Shown here in pieces: positions 33,910 through 46,352 of a stretch of 64,000 bases of DNA. Every line of letters starts with the position of its first letter. Within the stretch, counting starts at the first letter, position 1. The stretch is from assembly GCA_910574455.1 (NCBI GenBank), contig CAJSYZ010000005.1, positions 2,046,001 to 2,110,000 of the forward strand, read 5' to 3'. Below the pieces are notes generated by a model. The model ran no database searches. It saw nothing but the letters and a program-made list of their open reading frames with translations, and was not told the DNA's origin. Source of the stretch: Trichaptum fuscoviolaceum. Its lineage: Eukaryota > Basidiomycota > Agaricomycetes > Hymenochaetales > Trichaptaceae. The position numbers were made by a program, and so were the translations under genes.

Positions 33910-34007
33910 TGATGGAGACGAGGTTCGAACTCGCGCGGTTTCCCATTGCGGAATGATATGTTTAGAATACCTAAACGCAACGCCATAGACCACTCGGCCA
34001 CTCCACC
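33910..34007 (-). tRNA. tRNA-Leu(UAG) with intron
   Basis: On the minus strand the sequence runs from 34007 (GGTGGAG) to 33910 (CTCCATC plus A73). Acceptor strands GGTGGAG/CTCCATC pair over seven positions with one G-T. The D-arm begins GGCCGAGTGG. The anticodon stem TTGCG/CGCAA encloses TTTAGG, giving anticodon TAG, followed by an intron of about 18 nt rich in A/T. The variable region is followed by a T-arm GCGAG-TTCGAAC-CTCGT. A run of T (forward A-run about 33895-33901) just downstream fits a Pol III terminator. The B box GGTTCGAAC-like element is present. Confidence 0.9.
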
Positions 34008-36838
34008 TTGAGTGATGAATAAATATGATGCACTATACCTAGATTCAATCAAGTCAATATTTACAATATTCATTATATTCATTCGAACTCAGGTTCAGTA
34101 AAATCCCTCTGTTCTTTCATGGATAAATTGCAGAATCGATGATACTAATTGTCAAGCTTTTCAACTATATATAGTACTTCGAGTATGGGCTCTACTACGA
34201 GAAGCTATTGGGAGCGGCAAGCATATTGTTGCATGCTGTGGCTAGCTGTACATGTATGTGGCGTTGCTGAGATTAACCGTGACGGGATCATCTCGTATCA
34301 GCTTCACTGGTGGTAACCAATACACTTAATTGACAAATGAATTCCTCGTTCCGCATTTGTGTACTAGTCTGTTTGTGAAAAAGTTCACGAGCAATTCGAT
34401 TTGGTGCTTCTTTTGATCCAAAATTGGAGTTTCGCCGAGGTGTCCTCGATCCTCCTCGAGGAGTCAGCATACATGGGGATGTTTGTTACCGGCCTTGGGC
34501 ATAGGAGCTAGGACGCGGTTACTTATTGTCTGGCCGAATCCCTCGACTGCTTCTTAGGCAGGGAAGCCTAGCTCTGAGTCACTAGTCCCGAACCTTTGGC
34601 TTAAATGCATAGGTTTTGCGAAGGCGATAATAAGCTCTTGTTGGGTGTGATCTATGCGTCATACTGGTGTTCTCGGCCGCGTCTAATATCCGATATTAGA
34701 GAGATTTGCAAGTAGTGTGTGCATTTTTCGTCGTTCATGAACCCTTCATGATAGTCGGACATTCCGCGACAAATTGCCGGGGCGATCATCTTAAGAATGG
34801 GATCGTATTCAATTAATGCAACGGTGAGTTGAAAAGGAGATATCTTACCCGCACCACGGCCACAAAGTCGTATGGTGCTGTGAACTTGCGATGCCACTCT
34901 TGTTGTTATCACTGTAAGGCAGTGCTTCTCAGAGCATCGCGGAATTACTATAGTCTCGACTTGTTTCACGTTTCATGCATTCCTTTGCGTCTCTCTGATC
35001 CAGCGATTTACCCATATTTCCCGTTTTCCGACTGGGGGGAAAGTCATCAAGGTGACAATTAAGCTCTTATGTGTCAACTGGGTTGAACATAACAACGATC
35101 CGAGGTGTTATGCACGGCCCGTAGACAAGCCTCGAGATGTAGTGCGCAAGGCATAGATAGTGTACTATAACATCTTGACACCTGAGTTGCTAGCGCGAGG
35201 ACGGCGCCCGGTCATTATATCCCTTGCTGGGTTTAGCTCCGTACTTCACTGACCTCTTGTGAGGCTAGAAACAGAGAAATGGCATGGCTCAGATAAAGGT
35301 CTCGTTTGTCACATTAACGGCGGTAGACGGCGTGTTGACTCACATAAGCCATCGAGTCAATGATCGTACATCGATCATACCTTTATAGCCTTGGAAAGGG
35401 CTAGTTTCCATGCCAGGACGACCATATTCGGACCACCAGCCTGGCTCTTCGAGGATGTATGCCTTCCCCATAATTGCAACATTAAGACCCCACGCCCAGA
35501 GTTATGAGTGTGAGACTTCGACCAGTGGGTCCGGTGTCGCGCAGCTGTTGAGTCCGAGTACCAGATTAGCTATGTTCTTTCAAGTTGGGACCGCGCGAAG
35601 GAGGTGCGGAAATGTCACATGGATGCTATTTCTAACAACTCGTCAAGTCGGGACGCGAACCTGTCCGACGTCCCCTAAGCCGTGTTACTCCAGCACCAGT
35701 GCCGGTGGGGGAGGACCTTAAACTTTCGTAATATTGGCGCACTTTAGGATATGGGCGCTCAAGATTAGCTTCCTGTTGGCTCCGCGCATCGGGTGCGGCC
35801 TTCGCATACTGCGATGCTCTTCAGGTTGTCGGCTAGTCTTTGTGTGCGCTCGGCAAGAGATAAAGAGAAGAGTGAGAGATTTGACGAGAGAAGCGTGGTT
35901 GCCAGACCGCATACACAGGAATGCCGAAGACTTCACCGGATGAGATGAACTTCCGCACTGAAGCGAAATGAGCCTCATATAACAGTATGCCCTATGAGAC
36001 TGCAAAAAAATTGAGGTCAGTTGGTTGAGCAGTATTGGATGCCAACTTCGAATTCCACATACAAATCTACCCTTTTGCGTCACGAAAGTTCTCAAAGGTG
36101 CCTTTCGTGGGACAGGTCCTGGCAGCGAACGATGCGCTCGGTAACTCAACGCATTCAGTCCCGGCATACAAAGCCAAGCTTGGAGGACAAAAGCAGCTAA
36201 TCGACGCTATCGAGCGCCCGCGGCCGCCCAGGGCGTTCCATCGCCAACTGTAAATGGGGCAAGTCTGCGTTCCTAGAGACGCCAATTACCCAGGATGTGC
36301 TGTATTGGCGGCCCCATGTTCGTAATCCGGATACACACATGCATATATGCGTTGCAAAACGACAAATTGCAGAGCAGGACCTGTATGTCAATGTGAAGAC
36401 TATGATGGGGCTCAGAAAGTCGACATCTGTCCCCAACGCGTGTGCTGTGCCACGGATCGTAGCAGTAAGGCCCTTCAAGTGTTCTCACCGGCGCATGTAG
36501 GGTGAATCGAAGGTTTTCGGAGTGCAGTGCAAGAAGAGGAAGAGTAAGGGCACATGCGCAGCAATTGATAGTTTTCTAGAAGGAAGCCTCGCTTGAGGAG
36601 CAAGATAGAATTGTTGTATCTGGCTCGATGCCTGCAGTCGTGAAGAGGGAAATGGTGGTCGAGTACAAAGCGGGAACGGCACGCTGTCACAACGTTTCGA
36701 GTTTTGAGCGTCCGAGTATAAGTAAGCCTCCGCGTCCTCGGTTACTACCGACCTTAATATTGTCGCGACCGTCACCTCCCCTCCCTCCCGCCCCCTTTGC
36801 CGCTGTGTACGACGACGACGACGCTCCTCTCGACGACG
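34008..36838. other. 2.8-kb region without supported gene
   Basis: Long gene-poor stretch between the tRNA and the MAPKK gene. Several frames of 70-160 codons overlap each other on both strands, without family motifs or convincing splice-joined structure. The last 100 bp before the MAPKK start are C-rich. It could hold a degenerate element or a fast-evolving small gene. Confidence 0.4.
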
Positions 36839-38719
36839 ATGACGACTCCTGCGCGTCCGAGCGGGCCTCGCATCCTCCCGCGCTCGCCGTCGCCCGCACC
36901 CTTTGCCCTCGACCTCCCGGAAACCGCGCCTCTGAACATTCGCAAAACACCTGCCCAATCCTCTGCCTCGCTCACCGTGCCCGACTCGTCACCCTCCCCC
37001 GCGCCGTCGTCGGGTCTCTATCCCCAGAACAGGAGTCGTGTCAGACCCGTGACGCCCAAGCTCAACATCGGCGCCGCACTCGGCAACGGCCAGAGCAGCA
37101 AACGAAGCAATGACAGCAACGAGTCGCCCACATATACCTATTATGGCGGTCCGCCCCCTTTGTCAAACCCCTTGAGCAGCGATAGCGGCGATCAGCCCAC
37201 AATTCGTCCCCCGGCGCCAGCAGACTCCCACTCAACCCATGCTGAGCCCTTGGACGACCTTTCCTCGCTACGGCAGACGATTGCTGATGTCGGAAATGAG
37301 GAAATTCGTGCCACGCCTACGATTGCGCAGGACGATTGGTCTGATGACATGTTCGAGGTCATTAAACGTCTGGGCGAGGGTGCAGGAGGTGCAGTGCACG
37401 AGGTCAAGGACAAGCGCAACGGGCTCATCATGGCGCGCAAGACCATCACTACTCGGGAGACACCTCCAAAACAACTACTCCGAGAACTGTCATACATGAA
37501 GAAGACTCAACACCCTAATATATGCAAGTACTATGGGGCCTACATCTCTCCGTCATCGAGTGAGGTGAAAGTCCTCATGGAAGCTTGTGAGGGTGGGAGC
37601 CTGGAGGTGATCGGAAAGCGCATTCGAGAGCGCCAGGGGAGAGTCGGCGAAAGGGTAGCAAGTCGAATAGCAGAAGGGGTAAGCTACGTCGTTCCATTAA
37701 CGACCCGTACTCTTGTAACTTATTCTACCGTGCATCAGATCTTCTCCGGTCTTGACTATCTGCATGGGTTGAAAATCATTCATCGAGACATCAAACCCTC
37801 GAACATTCTCCTGACTAGAGAAGGTATAGTCAAACTATGTGATTTCGGAGTCTCCGGCGATCTTGTAGAATCGATGGCGCGGACGTTCACTGGAACCAGC
37901 TTTTACATGGCTGTATGTATGGCTTTATTCTGCCAAGCTCTCAATTCCAGCCTGATCTTCGTAATTTATTGCAGCCCGAACGGATTAGTGGACAAAGCTA
38001 TTCGATAAGATCGGATGTTTGGTCCGCTGGTTTATCACTCCTTGAACTTGTGACAAATAAATTCCCCTTTCCGCACGACATTGGACCGATTGATTTGATC
38101 TTCTACATCACTCAAAGCGACGTAAGTGTTGTATCTTTGGCTTCCTTCATTTGTGGTTTACTCATACATCCAAAGCCACCCAGCTTAGAGGATGAAGAAG
38201 ACGTTCAATACAGCGACTCAATGAAGAATTTTATTAAGCAAACGTTTGTTTCTTCATTATTAATAAATCATTTACTGTTTGTACTAACTGACAGTTTCTA
38301 GACTCACTGTCATACCCGCTGATCGACCAACACCTAGAATGATGCTACAGCACCCTTGGCTGACAGAAAATATGAAGAAAGAAGTGCCTATGGCGCGTTG
38401 GATGCGGGAAGTGTGGGATTGGAAGAAGAAGGCTCCGAGACGAGACGGGTACAGTCATGTTCGCCTGGCCTCCTGCTTTGTCGCGCTTACCGTAACCACC
38501 CCAATACTTCCGCAGACGCCCGAGTTCGAGCCGCCACGAGCCCGCCGACGATGGCTCCCCGGCCACCGAGTCACCGCCTCGAACGGACAGCTGAAGTCGC
38601 CCAGCACGCACTCTCCGACGAACATTGACGCATTCCGCGACCCGACCTTCCCGCCACCAGGATACTACTTCGGTATCCGTGGCGCACTCCGGCGCATTGA
38701 GCAGCCAGCCATGGGATGA
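36839..38719 (+). CDS. MKK1: MAP kinase kinase of the cell-wall-integrity type (Mkk1/2, Pek1)
   Basis: Dual-specificity kinase that activates the Slt2/Mpk1 MAPK in the cell wall integrity cascade. Long Ser/Pro-rich N terminus from MTTPARPSGPRILPRSPSP, then the kinase: Gly loop LGEGAGGAVHEV (about 37370), VAIK-equivalent Lys in MARKTI, HRDIKPSNILL catalytic loop (about 37782), DFG in LCDFGVSGDL (about 37840), and the activation segment SMARTFTGTSFYMAPERI, split by an intron between MA and PERI. The GVSG...TFTGTSFYMAPERI form matches Mkk1/Pek1 and not Ste7 or Pbs2. SDVWSAGLSLLELVTNKFPF follows. The C terminus has WMREVWDWKK and ends IEQPAMG with TGA at 38717-38719. The start at 36839 is the first ATG in frame after the C-rich leader. 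Confidence 0.9.
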
Positions 38720-39277
38720 TTGACAGATGAAGAGGTTCGTGAACGATAGTTGTGTACTTTTGATGAGGTTGCTGTTCGTTGCAGGGCTAGGGAGAGAAGA
38801 TTTTTGCACGATGTTCACCACGGACTAGGGCACTGTACCCAGGAGTATCTTTGCTTCTCACATTTCTCACATACTTTGCGTGGTGTTGTTTTCTTAATAC
38901 CTGCTATCGATACATATATTACATACTCATTCTGCTGGACTCACCGCACATTTAGTTGATTATGGCTTTCTCGTTTTCAAACCGCTCATATTGTTTGCAA
39001 TGTACATGTTCTACTAAACCGGAATGAAAGGGAATATCATAACGAATTGTTGTGGAATAAAGTGGTTTTTAGTCGTAGGTGTGCGTTTGTTTACCACTGT
39101 GGGCGCTTTCCGGTCACTTGTGGAATGTGGCAAAACATCAAAGAGCGTGGCCCTGCTGTGGCTGCAACCTTCACTTCTTCGTCATGGTGTGGTTACATGC
39201 CCCCTTTATCTTCATCGCTGGCGCAAATCCGCCCATCTGGTCGTCTCCTGTGAATATTGTGCTTCATATTCTCGTCC
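38720..39277. other. intergenic between MAPKK and 39278 gene
   Basis: 558 bp, tandem orientation. No gene or distinct element seen. Confidence 0.5.
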
Positions 39278-39997
39278 ATGGCTCCTGTAGTTGACGAAGA
39301 TGGTTGGGTCACATCGGTCTACGACAGAGACGACGAACGAACAGCGAGCAGCGAGCAGGACCTGATCGAGTATCCAGCCGACGATACCTCGACAACGACA
39401 AGCATGAGCTCGTCTCTATCGGCGTCCGACGTAGCAGGCTCACCGTCAAAGGCCAGGAGACGCCCGACGCCGCTTCGTATGCAGTCGGCTGGCGTTGATC
39501 CCCGGCTTTTGGTTGGAAAGGTGCTGAAACACGTCCGCCGGTCGCCCAACCACCCTGCGATCACCCTGAGTTTCTCTGACGAGACGTCGTATCAGATACT
39601 TGTGGATGGCTACGATCCTCGCCACCCCGGCATCCCGAAGATCCTGGAGATGGATGAACTCCTCCGGCGACTGTTCGACCCCCCAGAGGGACACATCGAC
39701 GTGGACCTCGTGATCATGGACTGTTGTATTATAAACCTGTCAGATAAGGCGTTTGCAATGGAAGGTTGTGGGCAGCGGTGGGACCAGAGCCATTCCGGAA
39801 TTGCATTCAAGTTTGAAGAGGAGAGACGGTGGCACTGCGTGTGGGCAACACTGGAGGAAAGAGACACAGAGTTGGACCGATGCGTATTCAGAAGCTACGA
39901 TGACGTTTATCTCAAGCCCCTGGTCAACCGATCGTCGCATACTCCAAGAAAGAGCAGATTCAACAAGACACGGAGGCAGGAGAATTGGAGGAATTAA
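39278..39997 (+). CDS. conserved hypothetical protein, single exon
   Basis: Uninterrupted frame of 239 codons from ATG 39278 (MAPVVDEDGWVTSVYDRDDE) to TAA 39995-39997. The acidic/Ser-rich N terminus is followed by a folded-looking part with VGKVLKHVRRSPNHPAITLS, ETSYQILVDGYDPRHPGIPK and DVDLVIMDCCIINLSDKAF, then a basic tail (HTPRKSRFNKTRRQENWRN). Periodic hydrophobic residues suggest a mixed alpha/beta domain. No catalytic motif or membrane segment is seen and I do not recognise the family. The lack of introns is unusual in this window. The antisense frames across it are shadows. Confidence 0.7.
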   Translation: MAPVVDEDGWVTSVYDRDDERTASSEQDLIEYPADDTSTTTSMSSSLSASDVAGSPSKARRRPTPLRMQSAGVDPRLLVGKVLKHVRRSPNHPAITLSFSDETSYQILVDGYDPRHPGIPKILEMDELLRRLFDPPEGHIDVDLVIMDCCIINLSDKAFAMEGCGQRWDQSHSGIAFKFEEERRWHCVWATLEERDTELDRCVFRSYDDVYLKPLVNRSSHTPRKSRFNKTRRQENWRN

Positions 39998-41274
39998 CTC
40001 GATTTAGGAAGGCGGGGCGAAGAATGTACGGGAGCTTTTCTATGTTATCTCTCTGACTTACGCTGACCTCCTCGTTTCTGTAGAGCATGTAGGATTTTCA
40101 AATGGAAAACAGAGTTTCCGAGGACTTTTGTAGCGACAAACTAATGTTGTATCGATTCTTGTATCTGTCTCTAACATTGTGCTAGTGTTATCTGGACTTA
40201 TTATGTTCAGGACGATCTCTTTGCCATACAAAAACGCGGATACAATTCAATATCGCCGATGTGCCTCGTTTAATGGACCACTTACGGAAAGCCCCTCAAG
40301 GGCGTCAGCATCATGGCGTTGGATCCGAGGTACCACACGGCCCGCACGGTGAAATGAACCGAGCGATCGACCTCGCCAGGCAGTCAGTCATTATCTTCAT
40401 ATTAGCTTTGCATCCGAAATCCCTGATAATTCGATCAATCGGATACGCCAGTGCGGAGCTGTCAGTTGCAACGTCGGTTTTACACCATTTTGCTCCTCCA
40501 GATCGACTGTCAGGGAAGACGAAAGGGCCAAAGAACAGATTCTGTCATCCCTCGCGTGGAACAAACTCAGCGAAATACAAATTCTAGTCCTATTCAGTTC
40601 CTCGCCGTGCCCCTCAACCAATTCGCTGTTAAGGAAGAACAATACCGAGGAGTTTAGACTTGCATGATTGTGGAGGTTGCAACCAACTCAGATGTACAAT
40701 CATAACTGGGTTTGTAATCGCGATACTGCGTTGAAGACCGCTGAATCTGTAGATCGGTGTACTGTGATCCGGTTAGGGCGCAACGATTGGCAATGGAGAG
40801 AAGCTCGCAATCAGCGAGACGGACTGCAGTGAGTGTCCTGTGGGGCATCCGTTCTCCCGGACTTGACGTTTGTTCATGCCCTGAAGTCTCGATTAAGCTC
40901 CAACGAACGCTGAATTTATCAGAGCTTGGGAAAGGATGCACGATGCGCCCATTCAAGTCCTCTTCTGTGCTGGATGACAATATATGTGTGCAGCCGAGCA
41001 TGTCATAGATACATTGCAGCGTACAGGCACGATCTTTTTCATCATATGTTTCGCCGGTATATAGTAATTCGAGTTATACTGAGTTGGTCGACCAGGGACC
41101 GTTTGACCACCGGCTTTAGACATTTATGTAGAGAAAAAAGGCGATATAATCAGGGCGCTTTGGGTATCTGCTGAATGTGTTGAGGTCGTCAGGGTCGTTA
41201 TATGATCATGCAAGCCTGAGTCCCCCGGTGACTGCGTTGAGTCTACGGCTTTCCTACATTAGCCTCCCGCTACC
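39998..41274. other. intergenic, no supported gene
   Basis: 1.3 kb. A 115-codon minus-strand frame at 40654-41001 and a 108-codon plus-strand frame at 40261-40587 exist, but neither has motifs, supporting splice sites or a clear start context. Confidence 0.4.
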
Positions 41275-41946
41275 ATGTCTTCCTCTGAAGCCCGTGCGCG
41301 TACCGCTGAACGCGTCTCATTTTCATCTCTAACTCTAAACAATCTGGGGACAGTGAGAAAACTCAATGCTACTCTGTTCCCCATAAAATATAGCGAGAAA
41401 TTTTACAAAGATATCTTGTCTCCGGAACTAGAAGAATTCTGCAAGCTCAGTTCGTATGGTTCGAAACTTTCTTGCAAACCAATCTGGTCTTAAACTAGTG
41501 GTCGTCGCAGTTTATCTGAATGATGTCCCTGTGGGCACGATATGCTGTCGAATAGAGAAGAAAGATGGTCAGGATAAACTCTACCTCATGACCATGGGCG
41601 TCTTAGGTGTAAGTGACCTTTCACTTGTCGTCATTAGATATTGTACATTGATTTCGCTACTCAATTAAAGCCTTACCGCTCACGCAGAATTGGGTCAAAG
41701 GCCCTCGAACATGTTCTCGAGGCGGCTAGAGCGCATGAAAAGCCGAGGATCTCCACCATCTATCTCCACGTACAGACGTCGAACGACGACGCAAAACGCT
41801 TTTACGAACGCCATGGATTCAAAGAGCTCGAGCTTGCGAAAGACTACTACAAAAAGATCGAGCCCCGTGACGCGTGGGTTCTGGAATACAATCTCCATCC
41901 TGCAAACGTCCAGGACGATGGCGAACCTAAGGCCCAGGAGGCATAA
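41275..41946 (+). CDS. NAA50: N-alpha-acetyltransferase 50 (NatE catalytic subunit)
   Basis: GNAT-fold enzyme that acetylates N-terminal Met of nascent chains and associates with NatA on the ribosome. Three exons: the first with SLTLNNLGTVRKLNATLFPI and YSEKFYKDIL (41275 to about 41452), the second with VAVYLNDVPVGTICCRIEKK and LYLMTMGVLG (about 41502-41609), the third with PYRSRRIGSKALEHVLE (the R/Q-x-x-G-x-G/S acetyl-CoA loop), IYLHVQTSNDDAKRFYERHG and YYKKIEPRDAWVLEYNL. This matches human NAA50 block by block (FYKDVL, YFNDIAVGAVCCR, PYRRLGIGTK, YYKRIEPADAHVL). It ends KAQEA with TAA at 41944-41946. The acidic tail after EYNL is short. Confidence 0.93.
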
Positions 41947-42713
41947 TCGGTGCAAACCATTTTTATAGGATAGGTCGCCTCGTAATCGATGTCTTGTGAT
42001 ATTAGCAAATGAATAACGTTGAGCTAACGAAATTTGCTGATCTCGCAAACAGCTCCGGACCGGTGATAATATAGGCTTTCGAGAAGCCCTTCACGGGGCA
42101 GACTCGACCAAGAAGCACCGGCTTTCAAACTCCAAGTTTCAAAAAGGATTGGTCTACTTGCTCAACAGCGTTATGGGGCGAAGTAACCTTCGTCTCGCCA
42201 CGTGGAGGACGAGATAGCTTGAAAGCCTTTTGGATGAAACGCTATGAAACGTGTATCGTGTATCGTGCAGGGCTAGCACTCTTGATCCAGGCTGAAAGCC
42301 TCCGAAAACACCGATTGGAGAGATCACAAACCTACTCGGGTAAACTTTGAGTCAAATGCATCAGAGCGGACTTGCAAGTAGGAAGAATAAGTATAGTATT
42401 CATCTACTGTATGCGAGATACTCAATAAATTACGACTATGAGAGTTACAAATATAGAGTAAGTAGTAAGCTATCGCGCGTGCGGAGGAGAATAAGACATA
42501 TTATACAGTGATGCATTAAACTTTGTTTAGAGGTACAGATAACGTCGGGTCTCCGTGGCGAACCGATGATGAGATGCGATCGAAAGCAATCAAATGTAGA
42601 AGTGAATGGCCTCGGGCCCCAAATATATCATGACAGCGAGTGCAAAGGCGGGAAGGTAACAAGTCCTCAATAAACATCGATGCGTACATTCTCCATTCTT
42701 GAAATCGACGGAA
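41947..42713. other. intergenic between convergent genes NAA50 and C2H2 factor
   Basis: 767 bp of 3' flanks. No gene seen; the part at 42360-42500 is AT-rich. Confidence 0.5.
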
Positions 42714-43510
42714 TCAATCTTCGACGCGACCACAATTTTTCACAAGCTGTTGATGTCAGCAATTATTAGCATTGTTCGACGTAGCGTTCAATTGCAGAAG
42801 TCTTACTTGATGTCTCTTCAAAGCATCTTTACGAGTGAACGTCTTTCCGCATCCACCATTGCAGAGGAACGGCCGTTCACCGGTGTGAGTTTCCTTATGA
42901 CGTTTGAGGTCATGTTGGCGATTGAACGACAGTGCGCACATATCGCACGGAAACGGTCGCTGAGGCGAAGCCGGGACTTGTTCCATCATATTCGGTGAGT
43001 GACCATAATAATGTCCTGCAGCGCTAGACGGTGCCGGTGTAGTCGAACGTTGAATATAAGCAGAAGGGTGCATGTGAGGAACAGGGGGATAATGTGCAGT
43101 CGGTACAGGTACCGGGTGCGTCTGAGAGCTCATGCGGTTATGCGGATTACTGTGTATAGGAGGGAGCTGATTATTTGCAAAAGATCCAGTCGAACTAGGA
43201 TGCATTGAAATAGACGACGAGCGCTGGCGCGATGATCCTTGGGAATACCCTGCTTGGGGATGTCCGGATAAAGACGGTGTCACGGAGCGCTGTGGGACTG
43301 GGTATGCATTTGAGTATGATGACTGCTGACTTGGCTGACCATAGCTATCGCGACGAACGACGCTTGGGTGACCAAAGGATGCAGGATGGCGAGGAGAATG
43401 CGGTTGACCACCACCGGTGTTCGACCCGGCATAAGCTTGACTGCTATAGCTGTCCGTGTATTGTGCACGAGTGGGTTGCGAGTGCGGTGAGTAGCGGCTG
43501 TCTGACATGT
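42714..43510 (-). CDS. C2H2 zinc-finger transcription factor
   Basis: Starts MSDSRYSPHSQPTRAQY at 43510. Low-complexity Ser/Pro/Gln/His/Tyr region for about 190 residues, then two tandem C2H2 fingers: FPCDMCALSFNRQHDLKRHK and, after the linker ETHTGERP, FLCNGGCGKTFTRKDALKRH. The TGERP linker is typical of DNA-binding fingers. A GTAAGA intron right after RHQ leads to a final small exon (LVKNCGRVED) with the stop at 42714-42716. The plan is that of fungal zinc-finger regulators with two C-terminal fingers; I cannot name the regulon. The AUG is chosen because the frame upstream continues only to a TTG. Confidence 0.85.
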
Positions 43511-46352
43511 CGAGCAGTGGTGGGGCGATCGTGTTGCACAAACTCTTGCCGGAACGCGGGCCTCATAAAGGATTTCAAACTGGCCAAAGTTGAGCATAAC
43601 CGTGACGCAGTGCAGTTTTGAGATCGATACTCTACATGGCATAGCGCCCTCCGAGAACTTGGGGAGGTAGAAGGAGCCGAGCGTCAGTCCGTCCAGTACA
43701 GTTCGCAGATCTCCGCAACACTCTCTGAGATATATCAAGGACAAGAGATTTTACCAGGGATGGGTTTGCAAGTAAAACGCATCATAGCTTTTGGTCATTG
43801 GGCAGACCATCACAAATCCGGGCGGGGGTGCCTGTAAGAGACACCGGCAGAACGATTTTTCGGCACCAAGGTGTCGGCCAATGCGCCGGGAGGCCAGAGA
43901 TTATGCAGAGCAAATAAATTAGGTTTTAAGGAGATCATGGTGGGTAGGTCTCGTGGCGTTTTCGCGTGGTAGTCAAGGTACCGATAGATGACATTCGCGT
44001 ACAGAAAGGAGCACTAGCAGTTTGCATTGGCTCGGATGTCGACGGCGATGACTGCGCGAAAAAAAAAAGCTGTATGGAGTCAACTTGAGCACCAGAGACT
44101 GAAGACCACAGGTCGTTGGGCAGCCTGCGCCGAAAAACGCGAATCAAAAGCAAGATTGGATCAAGATACGGACGGAAGAGTTTAAGTTGAAGATCAGTAA
44201 GTCTAGTTGTGAGTAGCAAGATGGATAGAAGAGGGAAGCTCAAATGGAGAGGTAGGACGAACATAAAATGAGAGGGCTGATGTGTGAGCGAGACTACAAT
44301 ATCAGGTTAGCGTAAGGCTGCGGACGGATTGGACCGGCCTACCAATATGATGCGACCATTTGAATCGACATCGTTCTCCTCCGAAGCCCACGCACATATC
44401 CAAGCATATTTTGAGTACAGGATCAAACGGGAGACCCCTACTACCGGTCAGTAACAGCAAGCATGGAGACAAGGTTTCAATCCCCTTTCCTCCTAAGGTT
44501 ATGCGATCTATAGTAAAGAAGCCCTCAGATGCTTCTTTCCTTCCTACACGATCACCATATTGACGTGCCTTCATATAACTCTCTATCCGTCTGCCGAATC
44601 TAAGCGAGGAAATTCAAGATAAACTGCAAGACACTGCACAGTGTTTTCCGTCAAACTTCCAGGCAACATCATAATCTTGTGTGCTCTAAGCGCTCATAGC
44701 ATAACGCCTTACGCAAACGACTTCAAGTTACCAGTATAGAATGGTGAGGTCACTTTTAATAGCAGGAGATCACATCGGCAGATGCAGAAAGACATCCCCG
44801 ATGAAATTCAGCATAATGTCCACAGGCAACATGCATAGGAATCGCAGATTTCCACTTTCCAGAGGGCAGTTTACTCACCGTTTGCCATTTAGCTCAAGCA
44901 AATCCCGGCGACAATCTTCATTTCAACGATCAATCACGCCCTCTTTGTCAGCTTGACCTCGCCCTGCCCGAAGACACATAATTCTTAGTATGAAACCTTT
45001 CCGGCTCGGAGTGCGGAGTTGCAACGCGGGTGTAAGATCTTGTTAACAGCCCTACTAGGTTCGGACTGTAAGCACTAGTTATTATATTCAAGTCTGACTT
45101 ACGGAGCTATCAATATGAGAAACGCTACCCGATCACGCCGACGAGCGATCCGTATTCCGAGTTTTGTATAAAGAAATCTGCATGGAAAGCCGACGTACGT
45201 ATTGATGCTAGGGAATTCAAATCAGGCCTTCACACATGGCCACCGTTCCAAGCCATACGTTCGTACCGATCCGCGCGAACGGAACAGAGAGCGAACGTAA
45301 ACGTCGAACGCAGTCCCCGTTGAGCCAACGTCCTATCATCGCGACGCAGAATGACCAGAGTGCAAGTAGATCCTCCATTACATCCTCGGCTACGAAAAAC
45401 AATTTGGGGTTGGGACTTCATCGTGGCCAGGCATCCGGCGTGATCGTGAAGCAGACAACTCGCATGGGTATATTTGTTCTGTGATAATTTGGTCGGTGAA
45501 TAACCAGTTGGAGCATCCGGATATACCGGAAAATATGCCCAGGAGAGCGTCCTATGTGTTCTTGTTCTTTCTCACTAGGAAAGTCGCAAAAGAATTCAGT
45601 TCGTTCACACAAATGATCAACGGAGAGGAAAGTGGCAAACGTACGTGTTAGACTGTTCCTCCGATGGGAAGCAGACGTCGATCGAATGCGGATAGGCTGC
45701 CCTCATGGTGGCGCTCTATGTCAATCAAGATCATATCAAGTCGGCCTTGTGTCGAAAGCGCTACAGTTCGCCGCAGGATGTTCTGGCTATGCCGCTCGCA
45801 TTTGCATATTTTCGGTCCAGGCACACGAATGCAAGGTCCAAGGATGATGTAGGAGGGCTAGTCTGGCCGAGTGTAGCATATGGACCGTCAACTCGGCCGT
45901 CGTGAAAAGCAAGATCGTTTTTACCAACTGTGCAAGCATCAAGTAGAGTGACAGAGCTTGACAGAAACACCCGAGTTCTCTCCTCGACAGCAAGATATTC
46001 TTTGAATGACCTCTCTCATTCAATCAGTGGTCGTTTGTGCTTGGCACTTCCTCCAAGGTCGCCGTGGACTTGCTTTCGTCTGCTAGATATCGAAGACATA
46101 AAGTATTAAGTAGTAGGAGATGGTTTGATCCTTTAGTTATAGATCATCTTGAGGTCCGGTGAGCACATGTTTGCAAGCTGGCGCAGTTGAAGTGAAAAAA
46201 CAAAGTCTAACAAGTCCAACGGAAACAATTCAATAGTTGGGTTTACCAAAACAATTCTCACGGTATCTTTCCTTACTACTACAGTCTGAACCTCAGCTTG
46301 ACTGCCAGTGTCGGGCACAAGTTCCTCTGTTTCTACTTCTGACATCCAATGC
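43511..46352. other. 2.8-kb region without supported gene
   Basis: Lies between the divergent C2H2 factor and the DNA ligase gene. The 700 bp upstream of 43510 may be a long leader or promoter of the factor. Small overlapping frames (60-110 codons) have no family signature. Confidence 0.45.

Noticed and set aside
36485..36958. 157-codon minus-strand frame with Arg/Glu repeats
   Set aside because: Antisense to the C-rich leader and Ser/Pro-rich start of the MAPKK gene; composition reflects the opposite strand.
40654..41001. 115-codon minus-strand frame
   Set aside because: No motif, no supporting splice pattern and several overlapping frames; kept as intergenic.
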